Below are positions 1 through 19,481 of a stretch of 64,000 nt of DNA, piece after piece (position 1 is the stretch's first letter; every line of letters begins with the position of its first letter). The notes under the pieces were generated by a model. It had not been told where the DNA came from and did no database searches. It saw only the letters and a list, made by a program, of their open reading frames with translations. The translations under genes were made by a program, and so were the position numbers. Source of the DNA: Pogonophryne albipinna (taxonomy: Eukaryota > Chordata > Actinopteri > Perciformes > Artedidraconidae); the NCBI GenBank assembly GCA_028583405.1, contig CM053262.1, positions 21,341,506 to 21,405,505 of the forward strand. The letters are read 5' to 3'.

Positions 1-2221
1 TCTTTACACGCTGGCCATGTTTTGGCTGTCATGCGGCGGTTGTAGCTCACGCCGGGTGTGGAGCTCCCGGCAGATCTGAGACCATGTGACCAGGGACAGG
101 GTGACCTGCTGTGGATGGAGCGTGACCCCGGGGTCAGAGTGTGACAGCCCACGCCTCTCCTTGATGCTATACTGCTGACCTTTGACATTTAGTTTGAAGC
201 TTGGCTTCAGAGTAGCTGCATAAATCTTTATATCCTAACGTTCGCTCTATACAGTATAGGCTTTGCAGGGATTTGAAATAAGGGTGCTTCGTCCCTGGTA
301 CTTGAATCATTCAAACATAAATGACCTCAATGCCCACTGAAGGCAAAAAACAACAACAAAATATATTTAATATGTCACCTAGATGTAACCAGTGCTGGGG
401 GGAAAGTGGCAATACAACAAAGTCATGCATTCAATAGCAAAAGGACAGTTGTATTATCAACAACATTTACTTAAAAATAGCGTCTTTGACAGATATGTTC
501 TCAATCATAACATTATTACATTGTTACTACTTTTACTCTTTAATATACAGGAAACATTGGTGATTCCTAATGATGGCCCCCTCAATGAGTTACAAGTTGG
601 TGAACCCTTGTGTTTACTACTTTGTATTCATTACTATTCATGTTTCTTGAATACCTTTTTAGTGGGATTTTGTTGTTATCACTTTGGATGGTGTTTTAAA
701 TGATAACCCCAAAAGGTTGAAATTGAAAACGCAAGTAAGGCACAGATAGCATTTCCACTACTGGGTATATATCCTGCAGAAGAACAGGAATGGGATACCG
801 ATAGCTACCGGAGAAAACCAAAGCTTTAAGTACATTTTTGAACAGAATATCTGTATAAAAGAGACATTTATACATCAAACATTATGTTATAGATATTTAA
901 ATGGAGCAGTTAACTATTATCCTCTCTTCTACTTGAGGATCATTAGGAATGAATAAAGCTCCATTTCTACATTCTGATAATTGTCATCAATCCCAAAGTG
1001 GCCAAAACTTTTTTCCTTTTTCTTTGAATGTCAAGAACACCAGTGCTTGCTCTGAACACATTGAGGTCCCTTTGCTTAATTTGGACGGGATAGATTGTTC
1101 AAAATTGTCTAATTACCATGATTATACATGTTTCTATGGAAACCCACGAGTCCAGTTTCTGATTTCTTATTTTTCTACCTCCTCTGCACTTTTAATTGTT
1201 TTAATGCGAGATAAGAAATGGCTGTTGGCATTTCCAACTTGTCGGCAATTGGCTTTTAACAGCTCCATCGCAGTTTCACTTTGTGTCGGCCACAGCTCAG
1301 TAAACACTGAAACACCCACACACCTGCGAGGTAACACTGGAGGATTCAATCCACTTGATGATTTCAAAGCACCTGAATCCACACAAAAAAAGTTAGAAAA
1401 ATTCAGAGCATTTAATCAATAACAATCTTTATGCCTTATATAAATATTCCCTTTTTAGTTACTCAACATCCTTCTGAAATAATGAAACATTAATAGAGCA
1501 AATTATGTTTCCAATTACCGCAGTTTTTATTGAAATGGCTAAAAAAAAAAAGTCACTCAAATTGAAAATATATCTCTCATTCTACACAATAATTGCTTGT
1601 GTTCCTCAACTTTGTGAGAAAGTAATCACGCCGTGTGGCTCCCAGGCGAGAGCTTTCCTTCACAGGACTTTGTGTCGCTCTGCCTCAGGTCCTCCGAGTA
1701 AAACCCTCAGATCCACACGCCCAATGCAACAGGTCTCAATCCGTCATGGTGGCTGCAGCCTGGAACCTGGACACATCCCTCGCTATTACACCGCTATTGA
1801 TCCTTTAATTACACAATAATGGTCATATTTCCCATGATAGATGACACTGTAAAAAAGGAAAGATTGGAAACAATAAAGGAGAGGCAAAAAGAGAAGAAGA
1901 ATGACAGGAGGAAAGTTGGAGAGCGGTATAATAATGTGTGACCTTGCAGATTACTGATTTATCGGACATTCTGGCAGATGAGTATTCATTTTAATGTGGC
2001 ATTAAATTAGTAGAAATAACCATATGTCAGAATGTTTTTGATTAGAGCTTGACAACTTGTGAAATTGAAAGGGATTTAGCATGATTTTAATGTAACACAC
2101 ATGCCAGCAGTGAGGAAATGTAAATTAGCAATTTAACTTCTGTGCTTGGGTACATTTATTAGGAGCCAGGGCATTTACATTTTCTGCTTTTCACATTTAA
2201 TTCAATATATTTAGAGGACAG
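1..2221. other. noncoding stretch, no gene recognised
   Basis: No open frame here has splice context, recognisable domains or a credible start. The longest open frame (949-1422, 157 codons) resembles nothing I know and has no exon signals. The AT-rich part at about 1920-2120 reads like non-repetitive, possibly constrained DNA, but I cannot measure conservation. Confidence 0.6.
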
Positions 2222-2294
2222 AAATGCACCAAAACCTATACAACACACTACAGGAAAGTGCAAACCCCAAATAAGCATAATAAGGCCTCTTTAA
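2222..2294. repeat. MITE fragment, right end (family B, TTAAAGGGGCC ends)
   Basis: The segment ends in a GCATAATAAGGCCTCTTTAA-type terminus preceded by a block with 'aaaacctataca' and a purine-rich stretch. The same order occurs at the right end of the fuller copy at 16410-16838. I read it as a truncated non-autonomous DNA transposon of a family common in teleosts; the superfamily is not certain. Confidence 0.6.
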
Positions 2295-9495
<7,201 letters not shown>

Positions 9496-9508
9496 TGCCC
9501 TCTACTGC
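9496..9508 (-). promoter_or_regulatory. candidate CTCF-like motif (weak)
   Basis: The plus strand reads tgccctctactgc. Its reverse complement GCAGTAGAGGGCA matches the CTCF core CCASYAGRKGGC except at the first position. A motif match alone does not show binding. Confidence 0.3.
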
Positions 9509-9778
9509 TTACTCATGTTAAATCAGAGTATATTTCTACATCAAACTGAAATAGTGTGTAAATCAAACTCAAACACAATTATTCTAACTGTGGGAATCAT
9601 GTAGTAATGTCCTATATTTTGCAGTGGAAATCACATACAATTTAAAGTACAGCTTATAAAATGTGTATATTCTGTATGATATTCATTCTATTGAATCTAA
9701 AGGCATTGAAAGCCTCAAATCAGTGTGGCTGCTAGAAAATGGACCCGAGCGTCGCTGAGCCTTATGTTACAACAACGA

Positions 9779-9791
9779 GGCCCTCTACTGG
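9779..9791 (-). promoter_or_regulatory. candidate CTCF-like motif
   Basis: The plus strand reads ggccctctactgg. Its reverse complement CCAGTAGAGGGCC fits the CTCF core CCASYAGRKGGC fully. It lies about 280 bp from the weaker motif at 9496, in the same orientation. Confidence 0.4.
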
Positions 9792-11369
9792 CCACAAGAG
9801 TCACTGCAACACTCTGTAGCATTTTAACATGAAGAATACACCCAGTTACTCCTCTGTTATTCTTTCGGAGCTAGTCCTCTATAGTCAGGGTTTATTATTC
9901 ATGCCTGTTTTAGTTTAGGTTGTTGAAATAATGCAGACATTTTCTATTCTGGAGACATTATAACTGTTTTGGTCCACCATTGCTGAATGAATGCACCTTG
10001 AAACCCAGTTAGCAACATGGCTAATCAAAGGTATCCAAAATAAAATATTCTTGAAATGTTGTGACCTCATTAGGACACAAAATGAGACAAAACAAAAGTT
10101 CTGATTAACGCTCTAACTCTTCATGTTAACCACCAGGCTGGGAGTTATTTGGCTCATACTCCGATACATTTGAGCTTCATTTCTCACACACGTTTTCTCT
10201 TTCTCCCGCGCAGTATCCCTCTCATCGCCCTGCGGAGGAAAGCATGCGCCCCTTTGATCTGGCTCTTGCTCCTGGTCTATCTCTCTCCTGGAGCCGAAAT
10301 ACCATTACACTCACTTTGTGTCCAGATACACTTGTCATGCAATGGCGAGCTCAGATCCAGGGAATCAAAGGTGCGGGTGATGCCTCCAGAACCGCCATTA
10401 ATATGCATGAGAGCGGGAGCGGCCGTGATGTAATTGCGTAGCTGCGAAGGTCAGTGCTTTCGCCCAGCCTGGGCACGATATCAAAGAGAAGACGTACACA
10501 CACCACTTAGGTTTCTCTACAGTCATCTCCATGCATATTGAAGGCGGAGGATGACTACTGATAGGTAAATAGACTCAAATCTGCTTTTTTTTAATCGTGC
10601 TATCGCCAAACTTTTTTTTATGCTCTCAGGACTCTCACACTGCGCTCTCATGTTCCCTCTTTGGACACACATCACAGACAGCCTTTCATCCAGGGAGTAA
10701 AGCTGTTTACAAGCCCCCACCCTCCCAATGGGGTCCTATTCTCAAGGCTCTGCTGGAGCATAATGCACCTTGCTTTTTATTCACGTTCCAGCTCCAGCCC
10801 TGATCTGGCCCGAAGGATTCGACTGGATATCAAAGCATCCAAATATTTAACGAGAATCACCGAAAAGACAGAATATAGATCCCCTGTTACATTATCAAAT
10901 ATAATACGCCTTAAAAGGAGATATCCAACATGTTTGCCTTTGTGGTGCTTCATCCTGTGGCTCAGATATTCTCTCTGCATTGTTTCCTGGTTGTTTTGGC
11001 TCATGTGGATCCTTCAATGGTGCCGCTGATTGATAGAACCAGGACAGAGAACAACTTCCTCCGCACAGCTTCTTATCAGACCCAGTTCTGTCACTACACA
11101 CTACTTTACTTCTTTCTTTGGTTAAATAACAATATGTATTACAGTATTTAACAAGGAATCCGACTTCTCCTTGGGGTGTTTTTCAGACGGATTTAGGGAA
11201 ATGAAATGTCAGTCATTCGCATAATCTCAACAGGCCAAATCTTGACTTGGTGACCATCATGTAAAACATTTTAAGACGCACAGCTTTGGTTGCATGTACA
11301 CTTTTTCTTGCATTTAAAAGCTGTGTCGAATCAGAGTTGAACAGCCATGCTAGCAGCTTTCTGAGGCTC
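9792..11369. other. noncoding stretch, no gene recognised
   Basis: No frame has family resemblance or splice support. Nothing beyond ordinary AT-rich intergenic sequence is seen. Confidence 0.5.
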
Positions 11370-11830
11370 TTTATCATTGTGTGGATTTTTAACTAAATGC
11401 TAACATGCTGATGTTTACCATGAAAAGTGCACTAGGTTCGTTATTTGTATTTGACATGCTAGCATAGCTGGTAGCATGCTGATTAGCACCAATTACGACT
11501 GACATTGCCCTCGCGTGTCAAAAAATAAGCCAAAATCTGACCATCGTAGTGCCAGATGGCTCCAGCTCCTTAAAGCTCTTAAGCAGCTCTTAACCTGGTG
11601 ATGGCGCTATATGAAAAGCTAAGGCATCTTGAAAAAAAGGATTACAATGAATTGAACGTTGAGTGTGATTGTCCAAATCAAAGTCATGACGATCCATCCA
11701 GGAGTATTCTTATACTAATAGAAAAGTCAGGGGGTCACAAACGGTTGAAGGATCTATCCTCTGGGGACCATGAAAGTCAGTTTAAAATTGCAATTATCTT
11801 CATAGTCGTTGAGGCACAGGTCTGGACAAC
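11370..11830. repeat. interspersed repeat of teleost type
   Basis: The left part has 'gctaacatgctgatg' and 'gctagcatagctggtagcatgc' motifs. The right part has 'atggcgctatatgaaaagc' followed by 'catccaggagtattc' and 'ctctggggaccatgaa'. These are recurring phrases of an abundant fish repeat that I know by appearance but cannot place in a superfamily. Boundaries are approximate. Confidence 0.45.
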
Positions 11831-12580
11831 AGAACTGGACAGATCAACGTGGCTGAACACTGACCCTCAACATGCCATACGGCTTTACGATAAGAGCTTC
11901 TGAGAGGAAATAGGTTGCCAGTTCTGTGGGAATCCCCCCTGAATTAGCAGCATAAAGGGATACTTCCTGTACAGTAGCAACTAAGAAGATTTCAGTGAGC
12001 CTCTGTCAATGCTAATAACCACAATGGTCTCACAGAAAGCTCCCCCAGGGCTGTTTGACCACGGGAGGGGGTGATGTTCAGAGAGGAGGGGGTCGGAGGA
12101 GTTTGAGCCGATGCCTCTCAGACTGTCTCAGCTCATTTAGCTCTCCGAGGCTGGGCCCATCCATCCCTCTCATGAAGGAATAAGGTTCATCATAACCCCG
12201 CTGTGTGTGGAGAGTGGGAGAGACAAAAATACAGACAGACACGCAAGCAGATATTCAGAGGCTGGCCTAGGGGGTCTCGAGGCCTTCTGGGCATGCCCCC
12301 GTGCTGACAGAGCAGAGGCACCACGAGCCACAAAGGGTGGGCGAGGGGAAGGGAAGAAGGGAGGGGCGAAGAGACGAGTAGATGGAGGGGGAGGGGGTAA
12401 GGATGGGGGCTACAACACTTGTAATCGGATCATTGGCTACAGTGGGTTGAGTCGATGTGATCAATAGAAACTGCACATGCAGCAGAGAACCTTTAATGGC
12501 CCTTAATCTCCATCAGGCCCGAACAGGAGGGTGGAAGAGGAAGTCACAGCCTGCATCACATTACACACTGCACTTACATC

Positions 12581-12586
<6 letters not shown>
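11831..12586. other. noncoding stretch, no gene recognised
   Basis: A purine-rich patch lies at about 12330-12410. No coding evidence was found. Confidence 0.5.

Positions 12587-12636
<50 letters not shown>
12587..12636. repeat. (CA)n microsatellite
   Basis: A perfect CA tract of about 25 units. Confidence 0.95.
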
Positions 12637-12638
<2 letters not shown>

Positions 12639-13810
12639 GTATACCGGTGACTCCAAGCCTCAGGAGCCAGCATGTCATATTTCTTCCCTGTGTCTGCACC
12701 TTTTCATTTCATTTCAAATGCATTACATTTCAGACCTTTCCATTCGCCGCTACCCCCTGCGATGCAAAGCCTTGACTGGAACACACCGGCCGGCACAGAG
12801 GACATCTCCCAGCCTCTGAATTCAATAAGCAGCCTGACCACAGCGAGTGTGTCTCCTCACATCATCGCCGCGGAACAAGAGTCCAGTTATAAAGTGAAAT
12901 AGTAGCAGAGCTCTCCATGCAGCGCTTTCTCTGCTATTCTTGTATTTGTACTCATCAGATTGAAGATTCATATTTAAGATGCTCAGTGAAACCAAGTATC
13001 CCTGAAATGATATACAGATAGAAATGAGTGAGTAAAAACACAGCAGCAGTCCTCTCAATCTTTCTTTCTTTTTCTCTATTCTTCCTTTCACTTGACCATG
13101 AATTAAAGAGTGGACTGGCTGAAACCTCAGGGCAAAACTGTCAAATGAATAACAGATATGCTCAGATGATTTTAAATAAGAGACCTTTGGAATCTGGTTT
13201 CTTTTCTTCGTGCCTTTTCTTTGTTTTTGTTTTTTCCATTAGCCTTACAGACGAGTAGATTTGAAAGCCTCATAAAACAGGATTGATGAAGCTGCCGTTG
13301 TTCATGCGCTGGATCTCTGAAGGACGGCAGGAAATGCAAGTATCTTAACATCAGCTAGGCACTCCTTTTTACTCGGAGACATATCCACTTACAGAGTATT
13401 AGTGATGCACAGGGAAAATGTTTTTCTTACCCAAGAGTTGCATCAACACTGTGCCGTTGATTTGATTGATGCTTCTTGTTGCCAGGAAACATTTGAGCAG
13501 ATTAATGAACCCAGGCCTTGAATTATTCCCTGCTACTTTGTACACTTTCTATGCATTCCATAAACATTTCATTTGTCTAACAGAGTTGTCTAACAAGAGT
13601 GCTCCTGCAGACGGCTGAATAACACTGCATTAGTTATTCCAATAGCTTCATACATCTATCGGCTGAAGGTCTTAGAAAGTGAGTTACCTTTGTATTCTTT
13701 TAAATTGTTATTGGCTGTTTCATCCATGCTTCCAGTCGAGTTATTCAAATAAGAATCACCCCATGTGTAATTATGCTGTTTAAGTATTAAGTAAAACTCG
13801 GGAAATTAGC
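12637..13810. other. noncoding stretch, no gene recognised
   Basis: Open frames here are short and have no recognisable domain or splice context. Confidence 0.5.
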
Positions 13811-13839
13811 ACCAAAAAAGCATAATAAGGCCCCTTTAA
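13811..13839. repeat. MITE terminus fragment (family B)
   Basis: It reads 'accaaaaaagcataataagg' then cccctttaa, the same right terminus as at 2222-2294 and 16410-16838. Only this end is recognisable. Confidence 0.5.
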
Positions 13840-14141
13840 TAACTGTGGGGTTTGAGAGGAGTAGGCATACAGAAAGCATTAGGGCTCGAATGAAAGACAC
13901 CATTTAGTTGCATCATGGGAAAAGATCGAGACATTTGGAGCTTTATCCGTATACTGGGGACTAAAAGTCAGGATATCTTAACCTCTGCTGCTTCGATATG
14001 TGTCTCTTCTTGTCCTCCAACTTTGTGGAGTGCACTAATAAATTGCTGGAGTATTCCTTTAATTAGATTTTGTTTGTATTAAAGTGAGACAGATACATTT
14101 TTCTATGTATATACTCCTGTCTGTATTTGTATAAATTAGGT

Positions 14142-14519
14142 TTAAAGGTGGGGTAGGTAAGTTTGAGAAACCGGCTCGAGATACACTTTTTGTTATATTC
14201 CATGGAATGCTCTTAACATCCCGATAGCAATGAATATCTGAAGTGCTTTGACAACAAATCCATAACAAATGTCATCAGTGGAAGCCGTGGTTCTGTAAAA
14301 AGCACGACCAATCATCTGAGCCGGCCCGGCTAAAGTAACTGGATGGCCTACCTGCCTGTCAGCCTTCCATCTGTGCACAAACCTATCTCGTGCCCTCATT
14401 GGTCATGTGCACGTTCGTGTGTGTTGGAGGAGGGGCTCTGTAAGGAAGTGTTTTCAAATTCTAGCGCACTCGAGCATGACTCGAGCTGGTTTCTCCAAAA
14501 TGACCTACCCCACCTTTAA
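14142..14519. mobile_element. MITE with long imperfect terminal inverted repeats (378 bp)
   Basis: The left end reads TTAAAGGTGGGGTAGGT..., then GAGAAACCGGCTCGAG. The right end, reverse complemented, reads TTAAAGGTGGGGTAGGT..., then GAGAAACCAGCTCGAG. The inverted repeats are about 40 bp with a few mismatches and one small indel. No transposase is encoded, so it is non-autonomous. The TTA-type boundary suggests a Harbinger-like element, but this is inference. Confidence 0.8.
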
Positions 14520-14883
14520 GTGTTTTCCTTTTATGAACGCCACCCTGTGGGCATAACTACACCTTTATTACTGTAAAAACACACACAATGAAATACATAA
14601 ATATGTCAAATGTGATATTAAATAAAACCATGCAGATCTATTTAAATCAAAATATAATATATGATAATAAGGCCACACCGAATGAACAGAATTACAAGAA
14701 ATATATTAGATTGTAAACCTTTAATGTTACCTTCTTTGTCTGCGGGACAATCAAAGTCTCTCCAGTTTCGATCCACATCGTTGTGTTCGAGAAAATGCTC
14801 AGCCTCTACCTTCAGTTCACAGATAATTATATAACCATGGCAACAGAGACACCTTGGAAAAGGCCAGGTGGAAAACTTAGACA

Positions 14884-15772
14884 TTAAAGGTCACCTATTG
14901 TGCTACTGCTAAATCCACTTCTTCATGTCTCTTCTACATCAACATGTGTCCCCTCTTCTTCATGTCTCTTCTACATCAACATGTGTCCCCTCTTCTTCAT
15001 GTCTCTTCTACATCAACATGTGTCCCCTCTTCTTCATTTCTCTTCTACATCAACATGTGTCCCCTCTTCTTCATGTCTCTTCTGCATCAACACGTGTCCC
15101 CTCTTCTTCATGTCTCTTCTACATCAACATGTGTCCCCTCTTCTTCATGTCTCTTCTGCATCAACATGTGTCCCCTCTTCTTCATGTCTCTTCTACATCA
15201 ACATGTGTCCCCTCTTCTTCATGTCTCTTCTACATCAACATGTGTCCCCTCTTCTTCATGTCTCTTCTACATCAACATGTGTCCCCTCTTCTTCATGTCT
15301 CTTCTACATCACCATGTGTCCCCTCTGTGGAAAGAGACTCTGAAAGTTTCAGGAACAAAGATTCTCTCTCTTTTTGTCCTGATCCATTTCTATAAAAACC
15401 TGTCTGAAAATGAGCTGATCAGATTTTGGCCACTTTATGATGTCATAACGATGTTTTGTCTTGTGTAACCATTAGCCAATCACCAACCAGGGTAACCCCC
15501 CCTCCCTTATCACCTGAATCTCCTTCTAGAGCACCATTGAGTTCTTTGTAACCAAATGTCTCTCAGAGGGGCGTGGGGAGGGGCTCCTTATTTTCATCTG
15601 AAGTAACAGACAGAGAATCAGCACTTTGGAAACAGGGCTGAAACAGAGGGGATTATGGGTAATGCTGCAATGATCTGTTTGGTGTTTGAAGCCAAACACT
15701 TCAGAGACAGGTTTGTATATATCTGAGAGCTATAATATATTGATGAAAAACAGTATAATAGGGGACCTTTAA
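14884..15772. mobile_element. non-autonomous DNA element carrying a minisatellite (family B-like ends)
   Basis: The left end TTAAAGGTCACCTATTGTGC and the right end (reverse complement) TTAAAGGTCCCCTATTATAC are inverted repeats of about 20 bp with few mismatches. The 889-bp interior holds an 11-copy minisatellite (14918-15324) and unique sequence. Similar termini occur at 16410-16838. No protein is encoded. Confidence 0.7.
14918..15324. repeat. 37-bp minisatellite, 11 copies
   Basis: The unit begins cttcttcatgtctcttctac and ends in catgtgtcccct. It repeats eleven times in exactly 407 bp with only scattered substitutions (for example ctgcatc in units 5 and 7). Since 37 is 1 modulo 3, all three plus frames stay open, which creates apparent repetitive proteins that are not genes. 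Confidence 0.95.
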
Positions 15773-16409
15773 TGTCAGTCAGAAGAATATAAACTCTTCT
15801 GATTATCTCACCTTACCTGCTGAGAAGCACCTTGAAACTTCCATGTAGCTGTGAGTCCTATTACATTGTTGATGCTCACTGACCCTAACCTCACATTTTC
15901 CTAAACTAGCAAAACAATGCTAATCAGCAAAGCAGACAAACATATTCAAATGAATTCCTGTGATCATCCTGCGTGTCAGTAAACATAGTCATCAATCGGC
16001 CTAATGTTCTGTGAGGACTTATTGAGTGACGCGCCAATGCCCATGAAAACCTTCAAAACATCGGAGAAGTGCTAACGCTGAGCCTCGGCCTAACCTTGCC
16101 TTGAGCCATGTGTTGATGAGTCTTCGGTGTGACTGAAACTTCAAAGGCTCCTCACTTCACTAAGCAGAGGATGCTCCTTCCCTCTCATCTTCCCTCTGCT
16201 CAATCCTTCTCAAGAAGGACATTTTGATGGTAGGAAAAAAGAAAGCAGAAAGTTTTCTTGGCACTTTCTTGGAACAGATTCGACCGCTGTTGATGGGGGC
16301 AAATTAAACGCATGCGTTCAAGTCATTAGTGTGATTCAAAAATGGTTAAAACAACATGATCAGCCACTGAAGTTGAGTGACAGAAAGGTTTGGCTTGTTG
16401 GCGTATGAT

Positions 16410-16838
16410 TTAAAGGGGCCCTATGCTCAAATTCAGGTTCATATTTGTATTTCGTGTCTCTACTGTGACATGTCTCCATGCTTTAATGTTCAAAAAGCTC
16501 TTTATTTTTCTCATACTGCCTGTGCTGCAGCACCTCTTTTCACCCTCTGTCTGAAACCAGAGCCCATTCTGCTCTGATTGGTTAGCTGGCCGGCTCAACT
16601 GCTTAGAGATGTCCCGCCCCCTAGCCTATCACGTCCAATGTGTATGAGTGCTAGCCAATAGAGGTGTCAGTGTTACATATTAATATCACTATGTTCAGGA
16701 AGTAAACGAAGGAGTCCAATGGAGGCGTTTAGGAACTCCCTCTGCAGGGATGTTTAAGATTTGACCGTTAACATGCACTAAAACCTATAACATTAGAGGA
16801 AAGGGAAAACCCCAGAAAGCATAATGGGGCCTCTTCAA
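16410..16838. mobile_element. MITE, family B, near full length (about 430 bp)
   Basis: The left end is TTAAAGGGGCCCTATGC and the right end is GCATAATGGGGCCTCTTCAA, imperfect inverted repeats. The interior has 'ctctgattggttagctggc' and the 'aaacctataacattagagg' block also seen at 2222-2294. No coding capacity. Confidence 0.7.
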
Positions 16839-17419
16839 GTTCTTTCTAATGATTAAATATTCATAAAACTAATTAATCTTATCACACTGTGTTTTTCATC
16901 AAGTAAAATCAGACTCACATCAAGGGTCTATAATTTAATTGTGTTTTGCATATTTGACAATGTGTACACCTCAGCATCATCACACACAACGAGTAATACT
17001 GAGGGTGCTGCGAGTGTTGTTGGTGTGTTCGCACGACAAATGGAAGCAGGGAAAGGGTGGTGTGTTCAAAGACCGCCTGCACAAACCTGATGCATGCACA
17101 AATTAACACAGAGAGCACAGAGGTTACAAACCAAAGCCGTCAATGTTATAATTACAGCTCTTTCTTCCTCCTTGACGAACACAAAGAGGGATTTTTCTCA
17201 CTCCATGCTCACATCCTCTTTCTCCCTCTCACTGCACAGCTTGGCCGGCTCACATTAATTGCTCCAGAAAGCTGTGGAAGCACAAGTGCTTCTCATCCTG
17301 CTATAATTGTGTCTGTAGGAGTTGGAAGGCTTGAGAAGAAAGAGGGCTTTGCTGCTTACGGAAAGGCTTTGTACTGTGTCTCTGGCGCTGAGGATGTTTG
17401 GATGAAGCCTTGTGTGGTG

Positions 17420-17433
17420 GCGCCCTCTAGTGG
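17420..17433 (-). promoter_or_regulatory. candidate CTCF-like motif (strong match)
   Basis: The plus strand reads gcgccctctagtgg. Its reverse complement CCACTAGAGGGCGC is a full match to the CTCF core. It lies about 1.2 kb beyond the inferred ythdf3 poly(A) signal and points the same way as the motifs at 9496 and 9779. Confidence 0.5.
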
Positions 17434-18589
17434 ACTGACCGTGAAAGGTAAATAATTCCTTTTAGGGATTAAATAATTGGACACATATCAAAAGTCACAC
17501 ATAAAGAATCATGTCCTTCATGTTTTAGATAATGAAATCACTCATTGTCAATTTATTTTATTATACAATACATGACATACATAAACCCTTGGCACAAGTG
17601 TAAAACGCACAATGAAAATGTATTGTAATAACAGTATTATTTTGTAAATGCATGCTATCGTTATGTCTGCTTTTATAGGACACAAGTCTGTCTATGTTAA
17701 CATACATTATACCTGCTTTTAAAAGCAACTCAATGCTCATTTTTTAAGACCTATCAATGTTTCGTTTTTTTTTAGTATTTTATATTTTGTCTTGCCATTA
17801 TTTCATTTCTGTTATTTTGTTGTGAAGCCCTTTGTGACGTCTGCCCTCAAAGTAGCTATAGAATTAAACACACTTATTATATTTGTTATCTGTCCTGGTA
17901 ACTTTTTATATTCTATCATCACAGTATACATTTTATTTTTAGATAATTGACAGATTTCTACATAATCTTATATGTCAAAACATGTCATAATATAATTCTA
18001 AGTAGTATGTATCCTGCCCTCTGCACTAGTTTAATTTCTCTTTTAAGCAATTTCTTAAATGAAATATTGGATCATTTAAAGTTATTCAAAAGAAACCATG
18101 TCCTAAAAAAGCCAATTGGTTTCATCTGGGACAATGTGTTAGTTTTATGTTTAAGTGTAAAATCCTAACCTGGAAAGTAACTATTAAATATATATGGTGG
18201 AGTTGAGTAAAATATTCTATTCTGAAATGTAGTGTACTTTACTTTCCACCACTTCCTGTATGTCTTTGTAATGTATGCACGTATTTGTTGTTAGGCCTGC
18301 AGCTGTGTTGTAAACTACTTTAGACTGCCTCCCACGATGTCATCTTCACGTCTATATACTGTACACGGTTATACTTTAAATGTCAAACCAAACCCTGACA
18401 CACTCACTGTCTGTAATATGCAAAGCAGAAATAGAGCCGCTGCTACTGTATGGTTTATTTATATGCAGATAGAAAAGGGAGGCTTGCACTGCAGGAGGAG
18501 AGTTTATACTTTAATGTGCGTGAGTCAATGTATACATTTCTGAGGCAAATGAGTAAAAACACGAAAGCAAGATTTTGCGCTAAACATGG
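17434..18589. other. noncoding stretch downstream of ythdf3
   Basis: AT-rich intergenic sequence between the strong CTCF-like motif and the ythdf3 3' end. No gene or complete repeat is recognised. Confidence 0.5.
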
Positions 18590-18595
18590 ATAATT

Positions 18596-18601
18596 TTTAT
18601 T
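18596..18601 (-). terminator. ythdf3: probable poly(A) signal of ythdf3
   Basis: AATAAA on the minus strand, about 880 bp downstream of the ythdf3 stop codon. It is the most plausible canonical signal for the minus-strand 3' UTR; earlier alternative sites are possible. Confidence 0.5.
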
Positions 18602-19481
18602 TAGCTAGTGAGTTATCTAGAGGAGAAAACTGTCACATCCTTGCAGTTGCCGTTTTGGGGGAATCCCCTCGGACCGAGCAGGGGGGGGGATTCTCCCAAA
18701 AGTGCATGGAGTTGTTGAGGACAGCCTGAGCGTTCGTACCGAAAAGTACATCAACATCAGAGCAGCAGCTTTTCTCCTCAGACAAATGCACTTCAGAATG
18801 ACAGAACCACAAGAGAGAAAAAACAAAGATGTGCACTGACCGGAGCTCGCCAGCCCGCTGCATAATGTAATCTTTTGGTACACAGAAACAGATGCAGAAA
18901 AAGAAGGGGAACAGGTAGAGGGAGGACACTTCCTATGATTGGCATGATTGTAGTTGTTTCCCAATTATCTCATCCCAACCTGTCAATCATCCAAACCTCT
19001 GTCTGAGGAGGGTCAGACGCCTGAATACAGATTCAAGTCAAATTCTTTAATTCTCCTCAGGAGCTGACGAGGCTCACCAATATCCCAAACATTTGAGGCA
19101 TTAAAAGAAAATTACAAATAAGCTCGGTGAAATCTTCTGACTACTTCGGTTAGTCAGTTAGTTGCTCATAAACAAAATCAAAGAAGAAGAACACAGAGTT
19201 AGAGAGTTAAGGGTATTGGTAGAGGCCGTTTAGGAGGACTGAAAGTGCTTTAGAGACAGTTTTCAAAGTGGGTTACGCTCTTTTCTCGTGAGACAGGAAC
19301 ACGGGGTTTGATGCACCAGTCAACGGATACGGATGAGTCCATCTATTGTCAAGTGTTCACATACATTGTCGTCTTCAGCGGAAAGAGTTGTGAGAGCCTT
19401 TCCTCCTTTCGTGGTTAGGCAAATTTTATGTAAGGTCCTACGTCATTAGTGTTGCTGTTCTAGCAGAGAGCTTGCTTGAGA
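18602..19481 (-). other. ythdf3: inferred 3' UTR of ythdf3
   Basis: The interval between the stop codon at 19482-19484 and the poly(A) signal at 18596-18601. Two overlapping minus-strand frames (18617-18964 and 18633-18929) resemble no protein and lie within this UTR. Confidence 0.5.

Noticed and set aside
949..1422. 157-codon plus-strand frame in the left flank
   Set aside because: No recognisable domain, no splice context, ordinary intergenic composition. Transcript evidence would be needed.
14900..15468. Three overlapping repetitive open frames of 147-174 codons
   Set aside because: They are created by the 37-bp minisatellite, whose unit length rotates the frame; no start context, domain or conservation.
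18617..18964. 115- and 98-codon minus-strand frames near the ythdf3 3' end
   Set aside because: They lie within the inferred 3' UTR and match no family.
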